A DNA stretch of 64,000 nt from Bifidobacterium catulorum (GTDB lineage Bacteria > Actinomycetota > Actinomycetes > Actinomycetales > Bifidobacteriaceae). The notes beneath the pieces are model-generated. The model searched no databases, was not told the DNA's origin, and saw only the letters and a list, made by a program, of their open reading frames with translations. The position numbers and the translations under genes are program-made. The stretch covers positions 218,034 through 282,033 of the forward strand of contig NZ_QFFN01000001.1 of assembly GCF_003129925.1 (NCBI RefSeq), given 5' to 3'. Positions 18,466 through 27,900 of this stretch are shown here, in pieces (positions within the stretch are counted from its first letter, which is position 1; the number at the start of each line of letters is the position of its first letter).

Positions 18466-18984
18466 TCACCGGTCACGGACGACCATGGCGCTGGCGATCG
18501 CCGCGATGCCTTCGCCGTCACCGGTGAATCCCATGCCGTCCGTTGTCGTGGCGCCGACCGTGACCGGGGCGCCCAGGGCCGCGCTCATGGCGGCCGCGGC
18601 CTCGCTTCTTCTGACGCTGATCCGGGGTGCGTTGCCGACGATGACGACGCTGGCGTTGACGGTTCTCCAGCCGTTGTCGGATAGGTGGTCGCGAACGATG
18701 CGGAGCATGGCGTCACCATGCATGCCCGCACCCCGGCTGGCGCTTCCCACACCGAACAGCGTGCCTATGTCTCCCAGTCCGCTCGCGGACAACACGGCGT
18801 CGATGACGGCATGCACGGCCACATCGCCGTCGGAATCACCCGCGATACCCTCTGCGCCGCGGCTTTCGTCATCGGTCCACCGCAGGCATGCGACCCACAG
18901 TTCGCGATGCGTGCCATCGGGAGCGAAACGGTGCGCGTCGAACCCCTGACCGACACGCACCGCATCCATGGACAACGTCTCCAT
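18466..18984 (-). CDS. ispF: 2-C-methyl-D-erythritol 2,4-cyclodiphosphate synthase
   Basis: A 172-residue trimeric enzyme of the MEP isoprenoid pathway, closing CDP-ME 2-phosphate to the cyclic diphosphate. The metal site is visible: Asp and His of GFDAHRF near the start and the His of DVAVHAVIDAV. The nearby GLGDIGTLFG is also typical. An alternative ATG at 18969 has GGAG nine bases upstream and would remove five residues. It lies 25 bp downstream of carD. In many actinobacteria ispD stands between them; here it is absent from the window. Confidence 0.93.
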   Translation of the reverse strand: METLSMDAVRVGQGFDAHRFAPDGTHRELWVACLRWTDDESRGAEGIAGDSDGDVAVHAVIDAVLSASGLGDIGTLFGVGSASRGAGMHGDAMLRIVRDHLSDNGWRTVNASVVIVGNAPRISVRRSEAAAAMSAALGAPVTVGATTTDGMGFTGDGEGIAAIASAMVVRDR

Positions 18985-19009
18985 AATCGGGAAAGCCCCC
19001 TCGCGGCTG

Positions 19010-19633
19010 TTATTTCGCCGACTTACGGGAGGTCTTCTTCTTGGCCTTGGACGCCTTGGCCTCGGCTTCGATGCGGTTCAGCGTCTCGCTGGCCGGTTCC
19101 TTCGGCATCTTGGTGTGGTGCTTGTCGTCGCCCGGCTGCGGCTCACGGTAGCCGAGATTGACGTCGAGCAGACGCTGCGTCTCCTCCTCGCTGATCTTCT
19201 CGCTCAGCGAGATCTCGGAGGTCAGTATGTTGCGGGCCTTCGTCAGCATGCGCTTCTCGCCCGCCGACAGACCATGCTCGTCGTCGTCGCGTTGGGCGAG
19301 GTCGCGCACGACCTCGGCAATCTTGTTCACGTCGCCGGTGGCGATCTTCTCCACGTTCAGCTTGTAGCGGCGGGACCAGTTCGTCTTCTCCTCGACGATG
19401 GGCGTACGCAGTATCTCGAACACCTTGGAGACGGCCTTGGCGTCGACCACGTCGCGGACGCCCACCTTCTTGACGTTCTCCGCCGGAATCTGGATGACCA
19501 GACCATCGGAGGACAACACGGAAAGCTTCAGATACGTGCGTTTGACGCCGTTCATCTCGCGCTCGGTGATCGCTTCGATCTTCGCGGCGCCATGGCGCGG
19601 ATAGACAACGGTATCGCCAACCTGATATGTCAT
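19010..19633 (-). CDS. carD: CarD-family transcriptional regulator
   Basis: A 207-residue regulator. The N-terminal RNA-polymerase interaction domain begins YQVGDTVVYPRHGAAKIEAI and resembles the Mfd RID. The middle and C-terminal parts are helical and end in a Lys/Ala-rich tail (KAKKKTSRKSAK). In mycobacteria CarD binds the RNAP beta subunit and stabilises open promoter complexes. The tail is longer than in the roughly 160-residue mycobacterial protein. It is followed by ispF on the same strand. Confidence 0.93.
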   Translation of the reverse strand: MTYQVGDTVVYPRHGAAKIEAITEREMNGVKRTYLKLSVLSSDGLVIQIPAENVKKVGVRDVVDAKAVSKVFEILRTPIVEEKTNWSRRYKLNVEKIATGDVNKIAEVVRDLAQRDDDEHGLSAGEKRMLTKARNILTSEISLSEKISEEETQRLLDVNLGYREPQPGDDKHHTKMPKEPASETLNRIEAEAKASKAKKKTSRKSAK

Positions 19634-19826
19634 GTAAAAGCCCCTCCAACGATATAAGAAGACATTTCATCATTGCATCAAGGGTGGACCTCGATGCCGC
19701 TCCCCACCTCTCCGTATGGGGCCACGTCCCATGGGACGGCCGGGGGAATCAGCCCCGCGCTGTGAACGTTCAAAGATTCGACGTGGCGTTCAGCGTTTTG
19801 ACCTGATTATTGCGTAGACTCATGGT

Positions 19827-22076
19827 ATGGCAAATACACAGGATAAAAGCATTCCGCAACCGGTCAGCGTCGACCATACGGTTCTGGATGATGTCAGCAA
19901 CGGCGTCTACTACGACCCTCACACCGTTCTTGGACCGCATCTCAACGACGAGCACGGCGGAGGGTACGTCACCGTCCGCGTGCTCCGCCCTCTAGCCAAG
20001 CACGTCTCCATCGTGACCGAAAGCGGCGAGTACGCCGCCACGCACGAATGGAACGGCGTCTTCACGGCCGTGGTGCCGGCCACGAAGTCGAAGGACGGCT
20101 ACGGCGTCCCCGACTACCGCATCCGCGTCGCCTATGAAGGCGGCGACACCGCGCTCGTGGACGACCCCTACCGCTATATGCCGACCGTGGGCGATATGGA
20201 CATGTACCTCTTCGGCGAAGGACGCCACGAACGCCTCTGGGAGGTGCTGGGCGCCCATGTGCGCACCTACGACAGCGTCCTCGGGGATCCGGACGGGTCC
20301 TCCCCCGACACCGTGAGCGGCACCTCGTTCGCCGTATGGGCGCCGAACGCGCACGCCGTGCGCGTGGTGGGCGATTTCAACTGCTGGTCCGGACGCCAGC
20401 ACGCCATGCGCGAACTGGGGTCCTCCGGCATCTGGGAGATCTTCATCCCCGGGGTCGGCGCCGGGGAGCTCTACAAATACGAGATCCTCAACGCCAACAA
20501 CGAATGGAAGCAGAAGGCGGACCCTATGGAGAACCTCCATCAGATCCCGCCGGACACCGCTTCCGTGGTGGTGGACTCCAAGCATGTGTGGAACGACCAG
20601 GCGTGGATGGACCATCGCCGCAACACCGATCCCCACGCCGGCCCCATCAGCATCTACGAGGTCCACGCCGGCAGCTGGAAGGTCGGCATGGACTACACGA
20701 AGCTCGCCGAGGAGCTGGTCCCCTATGTGAAGAAGATGGGGTTCACCCACGTGGAGTTCATGCCGCTCGCCGAACACCCGTTCACAGGATCATGGGGATA
20801 TCAGGTCACGGGCTACTACGCGCCGCAGTCCCGGCTCGGACACCCCGACGACCTCAAGGCCCTCATCGATGCTTTCCATCAGGCCGGCATCGGCGTGATC
20901 GTGGATTGGGTGCCCGCCCACTTCCCGAAGGACGACTTCGCACTGGCCCGATTCGACGGCACGCCGCTGTATGAGGACCCGGACCCGTTGCGCGGCGAGC
21001 ATCCGGACTGGGGCACCTATGTGTTCAACTTCGGACGCAACGAGGTGCGCAACTTCCTCGTGGCGAACGCATGCTACTGGCTCGACGAGTTCCACGTGGA
21101 CGGTCTGCGCGTGGACGCCGTATCCTCCATGCTGTATCTCGACTACAGCCGCGAGAACGGCCAGTGGCGTCCGAACAAGTACGGCGGGCGCGAGAACCTC
21201 GAAGCCATCGACTTCCTCAAGGAGGCCACCGCGACGGCCTACGGGCGCAATCCCGGCATCATGATGATCGCCGAGGAGTCCACCGCCTGGCCGGGCGTCA
21301 CCGCGCCCACCAGCGAAGGCGGACTCGGCTTCGGGCTCAAGTGGAACATGGGTTGGATGCACGATACGCTCGAATACCTGCATGAGGCGCCCATCAACCG
21401 CAAGTGGCATCATGGGGAGATCACGTTCTCGATGATGTACGCCTATTCGGAGCACTACGTGCTGCCGATCAGCCATGACGAGGTCGTCTACGGCAAGGGC
21501 GCGCTGTTCGGCAAGATGCCGGGCGACGACTGGCAGCGCTATGCCGGCGTGCGTGCGCTGTTCGCCTACCAATGGGCGCATCCGGGCAAGAACCTCACGT
21601 TCATGGGCAACGAGATCGCCCAATACGGCGAATGGGACTACAAGTCGTCCGTGGACTGGAACGCCTTGAACTGGCCCGACCATCAGGGCGTGCAGAAGCT
21701 GGTGAAGGACCTCAACGAGCTGTACAAGGACAGCCCCGAGTTCTGGAGCCAGGACTTCGACCCCGCCGGATTCCAATGGCTGACCAGCGACGACGCCGAC
21801 CATAACGTGCTGAGCTTCATGCGTCTGGACAAGGAGGGCAACCCGATCGTGGTGGTCGTCAACTTCTCCGGATCCGCATGGCAGGACTATCAGGTGCCGT
21901 TGCCGAGCGGCGGCAGGTGGAAGGAGATCCTCAACACCGACGCCGAGGAATACGGCGGCTCCGGCATCGCCAACACCGATATCGCGGCGGACGAGGAGGA
22001 ATACCATTCCCGCCCGTATTCCGTGAAGATCACCGTGCCGGCGCTTGGGGCCCTGTTCCTGCGCCCCGAACGGTAA
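19827..22076 (+). CDS. glgB: 1,4-alpha-glucan branching enzyme
   Basis: A 749-residue GH13 enzyme that makes alpha-1,6 branches in glycogen. An N-terminal CBM48 module (about residues 150-260) precedes the catalytic barrel. Conserved regions are DWVPAHF (I), [10 protein letters not shown] with the nucleophile Asp (II), AEEST with the acid/base Glu (III) and [11 protein letters not shown] (IV). A C-terminal beta domain completes it. It stands alone between carD and a two-component system, and a stem-loop lies at 22121-22149 after it. The 193 bp upstream hold the divergent promoters of glgB and carD; I see no other gene there. Confidence 0.96.
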   Translation: MANTQDKSIPQPVSVDHTVLDDVSNGVYYDPHTVLGPHLNDEHGGGYVTVRVLRPLAKHVSIVTESGEYAATHEWNGVFTAVVPATKSKDGYGVPDYRIRVAYEGGDTALVDDPYRYMPTVGDMDMYLFGEGRHERLWEVLGAHVRTYDSVLGDPDGSSPDTVSGTSFAVWAPNAHAVRVVGDFNCWSGRQHAMRELGSSGIWEIFIPGVGAGELYKYEILNANNEWKQKADPMENLHQIPPDTASVVVDSKHVWNDQAWMDHRRNTDPHAGPISIYEVHAGSWKVGMDYTKLAEELVPYVKKMGFTHVEFMPLAEHPFTGSWGYQVTGYYAPQSRLGHPDDLKALIDAFHQAGIGVIVDWVPAHFPKDDFALARFDGTPLYEDPDPLRGEHPDWGTYVFNFGRNEVRNFLVANACYWLDEFHVDGLRVDAVSSMLYLDYSRENGQWRPNKYGGRENLEAIDFLKEATATAYGRNPGIMMIAEESTAWPGVTAPTSEGGLGFGLKWNMGWMHDTLEYLHEAPINRKWHHGEITFSMMYAYSEHYVLPISHDEVVYGKGALFGKMPGDDWQRYAGVRALFAYQWAHPGKNLTFMGNEIAQYGEWDYKSSVDWNALNWPDHQGVQKLVKDLNELYKDSPEFWSQDFDPAGFQWLTSDDADHNVLSFMRLDKEGNPIVVVVNFSGSAWQDYQVPLPSGGRWKEILNTDAEEYGGSGIANTDIAADEEEYHSRPYSVKITVPALGALFLRPER

Positions 22077-22120
22077 ACCCGTAGGGGGAGGAATCCGCGC
22101 CTCATCCCGCGTGGTGTAGA

Positions 22121-22149
22121 GTAAGGCCAGGTTCGATTCCTGGCCTTAC
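22121..22149 (+). terminator. Stem-loop after glgB with a T-arm-like apex
   Basis: A perfect 11-bp stem (GTAAGGCCAGG with CCTGGCCTTAC) and a 7-nt loop TTCGATT. There is no U-tract directly after it. The top of the stem plus loop has the exact form of a tRNA T-arm (see findings). A short dyad CGTAT-GAT-ATACG overlaps its end at 22149-22161, just ahead of the response-regulator gene. Confidence 0.5.
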
Positions 22150-22206
22150 GTATGATATACGGAAGAAAAAAACGGAAGAAACATGTCGGATACAAGGGAT
22201 TAGGCG

Positions 22207-22926
22207 ATGAACAGCATTGATACACACACACCCCAGCGCACGATTCTTGTCGTGGAGGACGAGCCGACGCTCGCCACGGCCATAGCCCAGCGGCTGACGG
22301 CCGAAGGATGGACGGCCAGAGTGGCCGGTGACGGCGCCAGCGCGGTGCAGGCCGCATCCCAGCTGAAGCCGGATCTGGTCATCATGGACATCATGCTGCC
22401 GGTGATGGACGGTCTTGAGGCCACCAAGCGCATCGTCGCCAGTCGCCCCGTCCCGGTGCTGATCCTCACCGCCCGAGACGACGAGGCCGACAAGGTCATC
22501 GGTCTTGGAGCCGGCGCGGACGACTACATGACCAAGCCGTTCTCCATGCGCGAGCTCATCGCCCGCTGCAAGGCGCTGCTGCGTCGTGTGGAACGGGCCA
22601 AGGTCATCGCCAAGAACTCGGAGAACGAGAAGCTGCTGGACTTCGGCACACTGGTCATCGACCCGGCGCAGCGCATCGTCACGCTCCGCGGCAACGAGGT
22701 GCATCTGACCCCCACCGAATTCGACCTGCTGGCCACGCTCGCCCGCCGACCGAAGTCCGTGCTCACCCGCGAAAAGCTTCTGGAGGAGGTCTGGGACTGG
22801 GTCGACGCCTCGGGCACCCGTACCGTCGACTCGCATGTCAAGGCCCTGCGCCACAAGCTCGGACCGCAGCTGATCCGCACCGTGCACGGAGTCGGATACG
22901 CGTTCGAACCCCCGGAAGACAAGTAA
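22207..22926 (+). CDS. OmpR/PhoB-family response regulator
   Basis: A 239-residue two-component regulator. The receiver domain has paired acidic residues in VVEDEP, phospho-acceptor Asp in VIMDIMLPVMDG, Thr in LILTARDD and Lys in DYMTKPF. The C-terminal winged helix (about residues 140-235) has the family LTPTEFDLL and a recognition helix ending in GVGYAFEPP. The cognate kinase begins 3 bp after its stop. The controlled genes are unknown. Confidence 0.92.
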   Translation: MNSIDTHTPQRTILVVEDEPTLATAIAQRLTAEGWTARVAGDGASAVQAASQLKPDLVIMDIMLPVMDGLEATKRIVASRPVPVLILTARDDEADKVIGLGAGADDYMTKPFSMRELIARCKALLRRVERAKVIAKNSENEKLLDFGTLVIDPAQRIVTLRGNEVHLTPTEFDLLATLARRPKSVLTREKLLEEVWDWVDASGTRTVDSHVKALRHKLGPQLIRTVHGVGYAFEPPEDK

Positions 22927-22929
22927 GCG

Positions 22930-24006
22930 ATGGGAGACAACCGCAAGACGAAGCGGATGCCGCTCAAGCGCCGCTCCATACGGGACAGGCCGATCGGCAT
23001 GCTCTCCTCGCTGAAGGCGGAGCTCAGCGTGCTGATCGTCATCGCCACGGCGATCGCATTCGTACTGGCCTGGCAGTTCCTCAAATGGGGATGGAGCGGC
23101 TGGCTCGCCATGCCGTTGACGCTGGCCGTGGCGCTGGGCATCACCTATTTCTTCGCCCACGGACTGACCTCGCCGCTTCGCCAGATGCGCGACGCGGCGG
23201 AGGCCATGGCGGAGGGGGACTACACCGTACGGGTGGAGGAGGCCGCCGATTCCCGTGACGAGGTCGGGCAGCTCGCCCGCTCGTTCAACGAGATGGCCGG
23301 TGAGCTGCAGCACGCCGACCAGATGCGGCGGGATATGGTGGCCAACGTCAGCCATGAGCTGCGCACCCCGGTATCCGCCCTGCAGGCCCTGGTCGAGAAC
23401 ATGGCCGACGGCGTGGTCGATCCCACGCCGGCCAATCTCGAAGGCATCCTCAACCAGACGCACAAGCTATCCGACCTGATCGCATTCCTGCTGGACATGT
23501 CACGGGTCGAGGCCGGCGCCGCAAGCCTTGAGGTCGAGAAGTTCGACTTCGGCGACTTTCTCGACGAAACCATCAAGCCGTTGGAAATCGCCGACGGAGG
23601 CCATAACCACGATATTCATCTCGTCGTCCCCGATCATGTGATGATGGAGGGAGATCCCGACCGTCTCAGTCAGCTGTTCACCAACATCATCGCCAACGCC
23701 CTCAAACACTCCCCCGACGGCACGGCCGTCCTCGTGGAGGTGCATGAGGACCCCGATCTGGGAACCATCGTGACCAACGTCATCAACTACGGATCGCAGA
23801 TTCCCAAAGAGGCGCGCAACGACATCTTCCGACGATACGTCAAAGGCGTCGGCCGCACCGGAACCGGCTCGGGAGGGACCGGGCTCGGGCTGTCGATCGC
23901 CCGTTGGGCGGCCGGACTGCATGGCGGCACGGTGAAGGTCGTTCCCGACGACCGGGGCGCGAACTTCGAGATCTCGCTGCCGAAATACCACATCATGGAC
24001 GACTGA
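22930..24006 (+). CDS. Membrane sensor histidine kinase
   Basis: A 358-residue kinase, partner of the regulator 3 bp upstream. After a basic N-terminus come two close hydrophobic segments (about residues 33-52 and 58-76) with almost no external loop, so it probably senses within or at the membrane. A HAMP domain follows (about 77-130), then HisKA with SHELRTP, and a HATPase domain with N-box NIIANALKHS and G-box GTGSGGTGLGLS. Its 3' end overlaps the convergent ComF-like gene by 14 bp. Confidence 0.92.
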   Translation: MGDNRKTKRMPLKRRSIRDRPIGMLSSLKAELSVLIVIATAIAFVLAWQFLKWGWSGWLAMPLTLAVALGITYFFAHGLTSPLRQMRDAAEAMAEGDYTVRVEEAADSRDEVGQLARSFNEMAGELQHADQMRRDMVANVSHELRTPVSALQALVENMADGVVDPTPANLEGILNQTHKLSDLIAFLLDMSRVEAGAASLEVEKFDFGDFLDETIKPLEIADGGHNHDIHLVVPDHVMMEGDPDRLSQLFTNIIANALKHSPDGTAVLVEVHEDPDLGTIVTNVINYGSQIPKEARNDIFRRYVKGVGRTGTGSGGTGLGLSIARWAAGLHGGTVKVVPDDRGANFEISLPKYHIMDD

Positions 24007-24718
24007 CGGCACGACGGGTCACGCTCGCCAACGTATACGCCGCCACGACAGGTATGCCATGCTCCCGTAACGCACGGACGCATTGCCTCATCGTGGAACC
24101 GGTGGTGATGATGTCGTCCACGAGGACCACCCCGCCATCGTCCGGTGGTCTGCCGCAGACCCGTATATGCCCCTCAAGACGTCCCAGACGGCCGGCGACG
24201 CCGGATTGCTGCACCGATTTTCCGAGTCTGCCGGCAATCGATAGGATCTGGTCCACGTCGGCGGCCACTCCCCCGTTCCGCAGCATGGTACGGATGGCTT
24301 TCGCCAAAGGCAGGACATGCCGCCGACCGCGTCGATGCAACGAGGCTGGCGTGGACGGCACGGGAACCACCACGATACGTCCGGATCCGTTCCCGCCCAC
24401 GTGAAGCCGCGACGCCAATCCGCTGTCACGCACGCACCGGCATATGATGTCGCACATATCGGCGGTGACCTCCTCGTCGCCATGGTCCTTCCACTGCAGG
24501 ATAGCCCGGCGCGTCTCGGCGCCATACCTGCCGGCCGAGAACACGCCCCTATCGATCCCGGGTATGCTCCGCACAAGACACTGTGAAAAACGGAGACGGC
24601 ATTCATCGCATAGGGTCTCGTCCGGCCTATCGCATCCCGCACACCCACGGGGAATCACCACATCGCATATCTCACGGAACAGTGCGGCGAACGTTTCTCG
24701 TGACGTCAGGTATCTCAT
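23993..24718 (-). CDS. ComF-family phosphoribosyltransferase-like protein
   Basis: A 241-residue ComF/GntX-type protein. The N-terminal region carries two CxxC pairs (CAGCDRPDETLCDEC), a likely zinc site. The C-terminal domain has the PRPP-binding motif VVLVDDIITTGSTM and the VVPVPST segment. ComF acts in DNA uptake in Gram-positives, but no other competence gene is near. The frame is open to 24799; the ATG at 24718 matches the family N-terminus. It overlaps the histidine-kinase 3' end by 14 bp in convergent orientation. Confidence 0.82.
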   Translation of the reverse strand: MRYLTSRETFAALFREICDVVIPRGCAGCDRPDETLCDECRLRFSQCLVRSIPGIDRGVFSAGRYGAETRRAILQWKDHGDEEVTADMCDIICRCVRDSGLASRLHVGGNGSGRIVVVPVPSTPASLHRRGRRHVLPLAKAIRTMLRNGGVAADVDQILSIAGRLGKSVQQSGVAGRLGRLEGHIRVCGRPPDDGGVVLVDDIITTGSTMRQCVRALREHGIPVVAAYTLASVTRRAVSRP

Positions 24719-24832
24719 GATTCCACGATATACCGGTGCCGCCGGCGAGAGCCCGGGATTCCGCCGATGTTGACGGATATGGGACACGCCGCATATCACG
24801 CGGGATTCACGCGGTTGGCCCTTCCTTCCAGG

Positions 24833-25651
24833 CTAGCCGATGATGGGAAGCAACGCATTGAGCCGGCGGATGATTCGCAGCGTATCGCCGGGTTCATGGA
24901 CGCGGATGGCGTATGCGCCGGCCACGGCCGCCGGATAGTCGTTGCCGTCCGGATCCATGCGGTCCCCCACGAAGGCGATACGGTCGATCCCCGTGGAGAA
25001 CAATTCCGCAAGTCGCCTCATCGCATAGGATTTGTCAATGCCCTTCGCCACGACGTCGACGCTGGTGGATCCGCCGGAACGCACGGTCAGCCCGGGAAGG
25101 TCGGCGGCGACGGCGGCGGCAAGACGGTTCTTCTTCGACCGGTCGGGGTCCCAGGCCGACTTCGCCTCGGGCGGTGCCATCTGTCCCAATGCGGAGAACG
25201 TTATCTGACTGCCGCGGTCCTCAAGGCGATCGCCCCAGACGGCGTCGTCGGGAAGCCATAGCCCCTGTTTCTTGGCATGCCGGGTAAGCGATTCCACAGC
25301 GGCGTCGCGGTCCTCCGGGGACAGATCGTGGGCGTATCGGCATTCCCAGGTCTCTCCGTTCCACGAATAGTACCGGGTTCCGCTGGTCGGCATGAGATGA
25401 AGATTGCCTTTGTCGGCGTTGTCTCCCAGCATGGCGAGGATCTGCCTTTCGAACAGCGTATACTTTCCGCCCGAGACCACGGCCACGGGGATGCGACGCG
25501 TCAGTTCCCCGAACTCCGCTGCCATGTCTTCGGTCATCGGGGTCTTCGATACGGCAAGCGTGGTGTCCAGATCGAAGCCGATGAGATCGATATGTGCCCC
25601 CAGGACGTCGTAATCGACATCGTTCCAATCATGAATGGTCGCTTCGCTCAT
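24833..25651 (-). CDS. HAD-superfamily phosphatase (phosphomannomutase/Cof-like, type IIB)
   Basis: A 272-residue HAD hydrolase. Motif I is FDLDTTLAV with the nucleophile Asp at about residue 28 and the DxDxT pattern. Motif II lies in VAVVSGG, and motif IV has FVGDRMDPDGNDYP. The large cap domain is of the IIB type found in phosphomannomutase-like and Cof phosphatases. The substrate cannot be read from the sequence. GGAAGGA seven bases upstream selects the ATG at 25651 over one at 25666. Confidence 0.8.
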   Translation of the reverse strand: MSEATIHDWNDVDYDVLGAHIDLIGFDLDTTLAVSKTPMTEDMAAEFGELTRRIPVAVVSGGKYTLFERQILAMLGDNADKGNLHLMPTSGTRYYSWNGETWECRYAHDLSPEDRDAAVESLTRHAKKQGLWLPDDAVWGDRLEDRGSQITFSALGQMAPPEAKSAWDPDRSKKNRLAAAVAADLPGLTVRSGGSTSVDVVAKGIDKSYAMRRLAELFSTGIDRIAFVGDRMDPDGNDYPAAVAGAYAIRVHEPGDTLRIIRRLNALLPIIG

Positions 25652-25810
25652 CCGCTTTCCTTCCACGCCTCGACAACATGCTGCTCAGTAAATCAAGGCT
25701 TTCCACACATGGTTTTTCATGCAGCCATGGTTTTTCTACTGCATTATCGCACATCCGTACAACCGGTTCCGTCCGTCGTCGTGACGTCTCCTGCGGGAAA
25801 CGTCACGGCC

Positions 25811-26299
25811 ATGGATAATCTGGAGGACATGACCGATGATTTCACCAAACGACCGCTGGCCCGTTCGACGGCCGCCGTGCTGCCCTGGGAACGCAAAATC
25901 TACCGCGACCGTCATGGCCGGGGGGCGCGTCAGGCCATGTTCGGCATCCGTATGCCGCGTTATCGGACCAAGTCGGGCATGTTCGACGGCATGGTGGTGG
26001 CGCAGATGAAACGCCTGAACGCAGCCTGGCCGCAGCTGCTGGCCAACGTGGAGTGCGCCGTCGAGGACGTGCCGCCTTCGGATCCGGTGTCTTGGGAGGC
26101 AAAACGGGCGTTCCTGTCGCAGAGCTTCCCCGCGAACCATGGCATTCCCGCACGTATCGTGCTGTATCGCCGCCCGATCGAGCAACGGGCCCTTGGACGC
26201 ACCGACCTTCAGCTTCTGATTCGCGACGAACTGGTGTCCTGTCTGGCCGATCTGACGGGGAAGCACCCCGAAGACATCGATCCCGACTGGGGGCTGTGA
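25811..26299 (+). CDS. Metallopeptidase-family (zincin-like, PF06262 type) protein with degenerate active site
   Basis: A 162-residue protein resembling the small zincin-like family widespread in actinobacteria: the IVLYRRPIEQRA strand and the closing segment LIRDELVSCLADLTGKHPEDIDPDWG align with the family by eye. The HExxH zinc motif that should sit in that helix is replaced by RDELVSC, so peptidase activity is doubtful. An alternative ATG at 25829 has GGAGG only two bases ahead; the ATG at 25811 is preferred but uncertain. No clear operon partner. Confidence 0.65.
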   Translation: MDNLEDMTDDFTKRPLARSTAAVLPWERKIYRDRHGRGARQAMFGIRMPRYRTKSGMFDGMVVAQMKRLNAAWPQLLANVECAVEDVPPSDPVSWEAKRAFLSQSFPANHGIPARIVLYRRPIEQRALGRTDLQLLIRDELVSCLADLTGKHPEDIDPDWGL

Positions 26300-26352
26300 G
26301 CCCGGCCGACGGACCCGTCGCAGGATGGGCTCACAGAACATGGATCAATGGA

Positions 26353-27900
26353 TCAATGGACGATGTCCAGCGTCTGGCCGGAACGGATCATGGCCTTGAC
26401 CGGCATAAGACTGACGGCGCCGATGGATGCGATTCCCTTGACCTTGGCCTTGGAGACCGCGTCCACGGCTACGGTTCCGCCCCATGCCACGGCCGTGTCG
26501 GAATCGTCGAGGCGTACGGCGGCGGCACCGTTCTTGGCGATATCCGTTATCGGCACACGGATTGCCCTGCCCGCGTCAATGGTGAGTTCCTTCTGCCCTG
26601 TCTGAGCGCCGCTGTTATCGTAGCCTGTCAACGTAACCGTGGTCTTGCGCCCCGAGGTGTTCGCGAGTGCGAACGACACCCCGGTCTTGTCCGGGATGGC
26701 GATGGCGCTTGAACGCTGCGGCTCCTGGGCATACACGAGGGAGAAGTCCGACTGGTCGGCCCCGCTGTCGGTGCACATCGCCGCGGCATACGTATTCATA
26801 TCGGCATCGACGCGTATCGCCGTCGCATCGGCGGGGGCCTTGCCGAGTGCTATGGATTGCACCCTGTTCGCGGAGAGATTCACCGTCTTGGCCCGTTTGA
26901 CGCCGGACTTGGTCATCCACGAGATTTCAATCCTTCCCGATGTCTCGGAGAATCCAAGCACGTTGACGTCGGTGCCTCCGGCTATGGCGGGCAGGACGAG
27001 GGATTTCGCGGGCGAGCCGACGGGGACCGCGAAGTCGGATCCTCGGTCGGTCAGGCCATCCATATGGACGACGCGTACGATGGCGGTGACCTGCGTCGTC
27101 TCGCTGGACAGGTTCACGAACACCCCGTCCTGCGCGGGTGCCGCCGCGGAAATGCTGACGACGCTCTCCCCTCGTCCCGGCACCGTCACCTTGCTGTCCG
27201 TGGACAACGTGACCGGGTTGGAGTCCTTGGTTCCCCATGCCCTGATCGATACCGCGGTCGCCTTGTCCGTGGGGTTGGAGATGACGAGCTGCTGGGTCCA
27301 GCCCGTCTGCGTGGGGGGAAGCAGCAACGATTGCGTGAGCTGAGGAGTCACGCATCTGGCGGCGGACACTCCCCGCAGGTCGCCCTTGGTGGCCCAGGAT
27401 GCGGTGGACGACGCCGAACCGGAGCCGGCGTTCGCCTCAAGCACCCGCGTGGTGCCCAACAACGATGATTTGCCGGCCCCGGTCGTGTGCACGAACGCCT
27501 TGTCGGATTGGGTGGTGTCAATGTCGGCGGTCTTCTGCTCCCCCGTGCCGTCGATGCCGGAAACCGTTGCATCATACAGCGAGCCGAAGGCCGAGAAGCG
27601 AGTCTGGCCGGTGATGTCCCCTTCGGACACGCGGTATGCGGAGTCGCCATACGATCCGGTATCGGCCAGCTGCATACGCGCGGGGCAAACCGTCTGCAGG
27701 GCGGTCTGGCTGACAGCCACGGTATGGGGAGTTCGCCCCGATGCGTCATCCGCCAATCCGGGCAACGGCACGGTGACGACCATGGCTAGGAATATTCCCA
27801 GTATCGCAATCGACGTGACGATGGATGCCAGCGCCTTGGCCGCGATGGCGCCTTTGGACCTTCTGCCGCGGGGCACGCCATGACGGGATGCTCTGCTCAT
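26353..27900 (-). CDS. Secreted/anchored beta-rich protein (DUF5719-like)
   Basis: A 515-residue protein. A basic N-terminus and one hydrophobic segment (about residues 20-50) predict export with an anchor or signal peptide. The rest is Thr/Ser/Ala/Val-rich and looks like repeated beta-sandwich material. Its ATG overlaps the stop of the glycosyltransferase upstream by 4 bp, so the pair is translationally coupled. The pairing of a DUF5719-type protein with a large GT2, then WhiB and an LCP protein, recurs in actinobacteria. A role in envelope polysaccharide assembly is inferred; the biochemical function is unknown. Confidence 0.7.
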   Translation of the reverse strand: MSRASRHGVPRGRRSKGAIAAKALASIVTSIAILGIFLAMVVTVPLPGLADDASGRTPHTVAVSQTALQTVCPARMQLADTGSYGDSAYRVSEGDITGQTRFSAFGSLYDATVSGIDGTGEQKTADIDTTQSDKAFVHTTGAGKSSLLGTTRVLEANAGSGSASSTASWATKGDLRGVSAARCVTPQLTQSLLLPPTQTGWTQQLVISNPTDKATAVSIRAWGTKDSNPVTLSTDSKVTVPGRGESVVSISAAAPAQDGVFVNLSSETTQVTAIVRVVHMDGLTDRGSDFAVPVGSPAKSLVLPAIAGGTDVNVLGFSETSGRIEISWMTKSGVKRAKTVNLSANRVQSIALGKAPADATAIRVDADMNTYAAAMCTDSGADQSDFSLVYAQEPQRSSAIAIPDKTGVSFALANTSGRKTTVTLTGYDNSGAQTGQKELTIDAGRAIRVPITDIAKNGAAAVRLDDSDTAVAWGGTVAVDAVSKAKVKGIASIGAVSLMPVKAMIRSGQTLDIVH

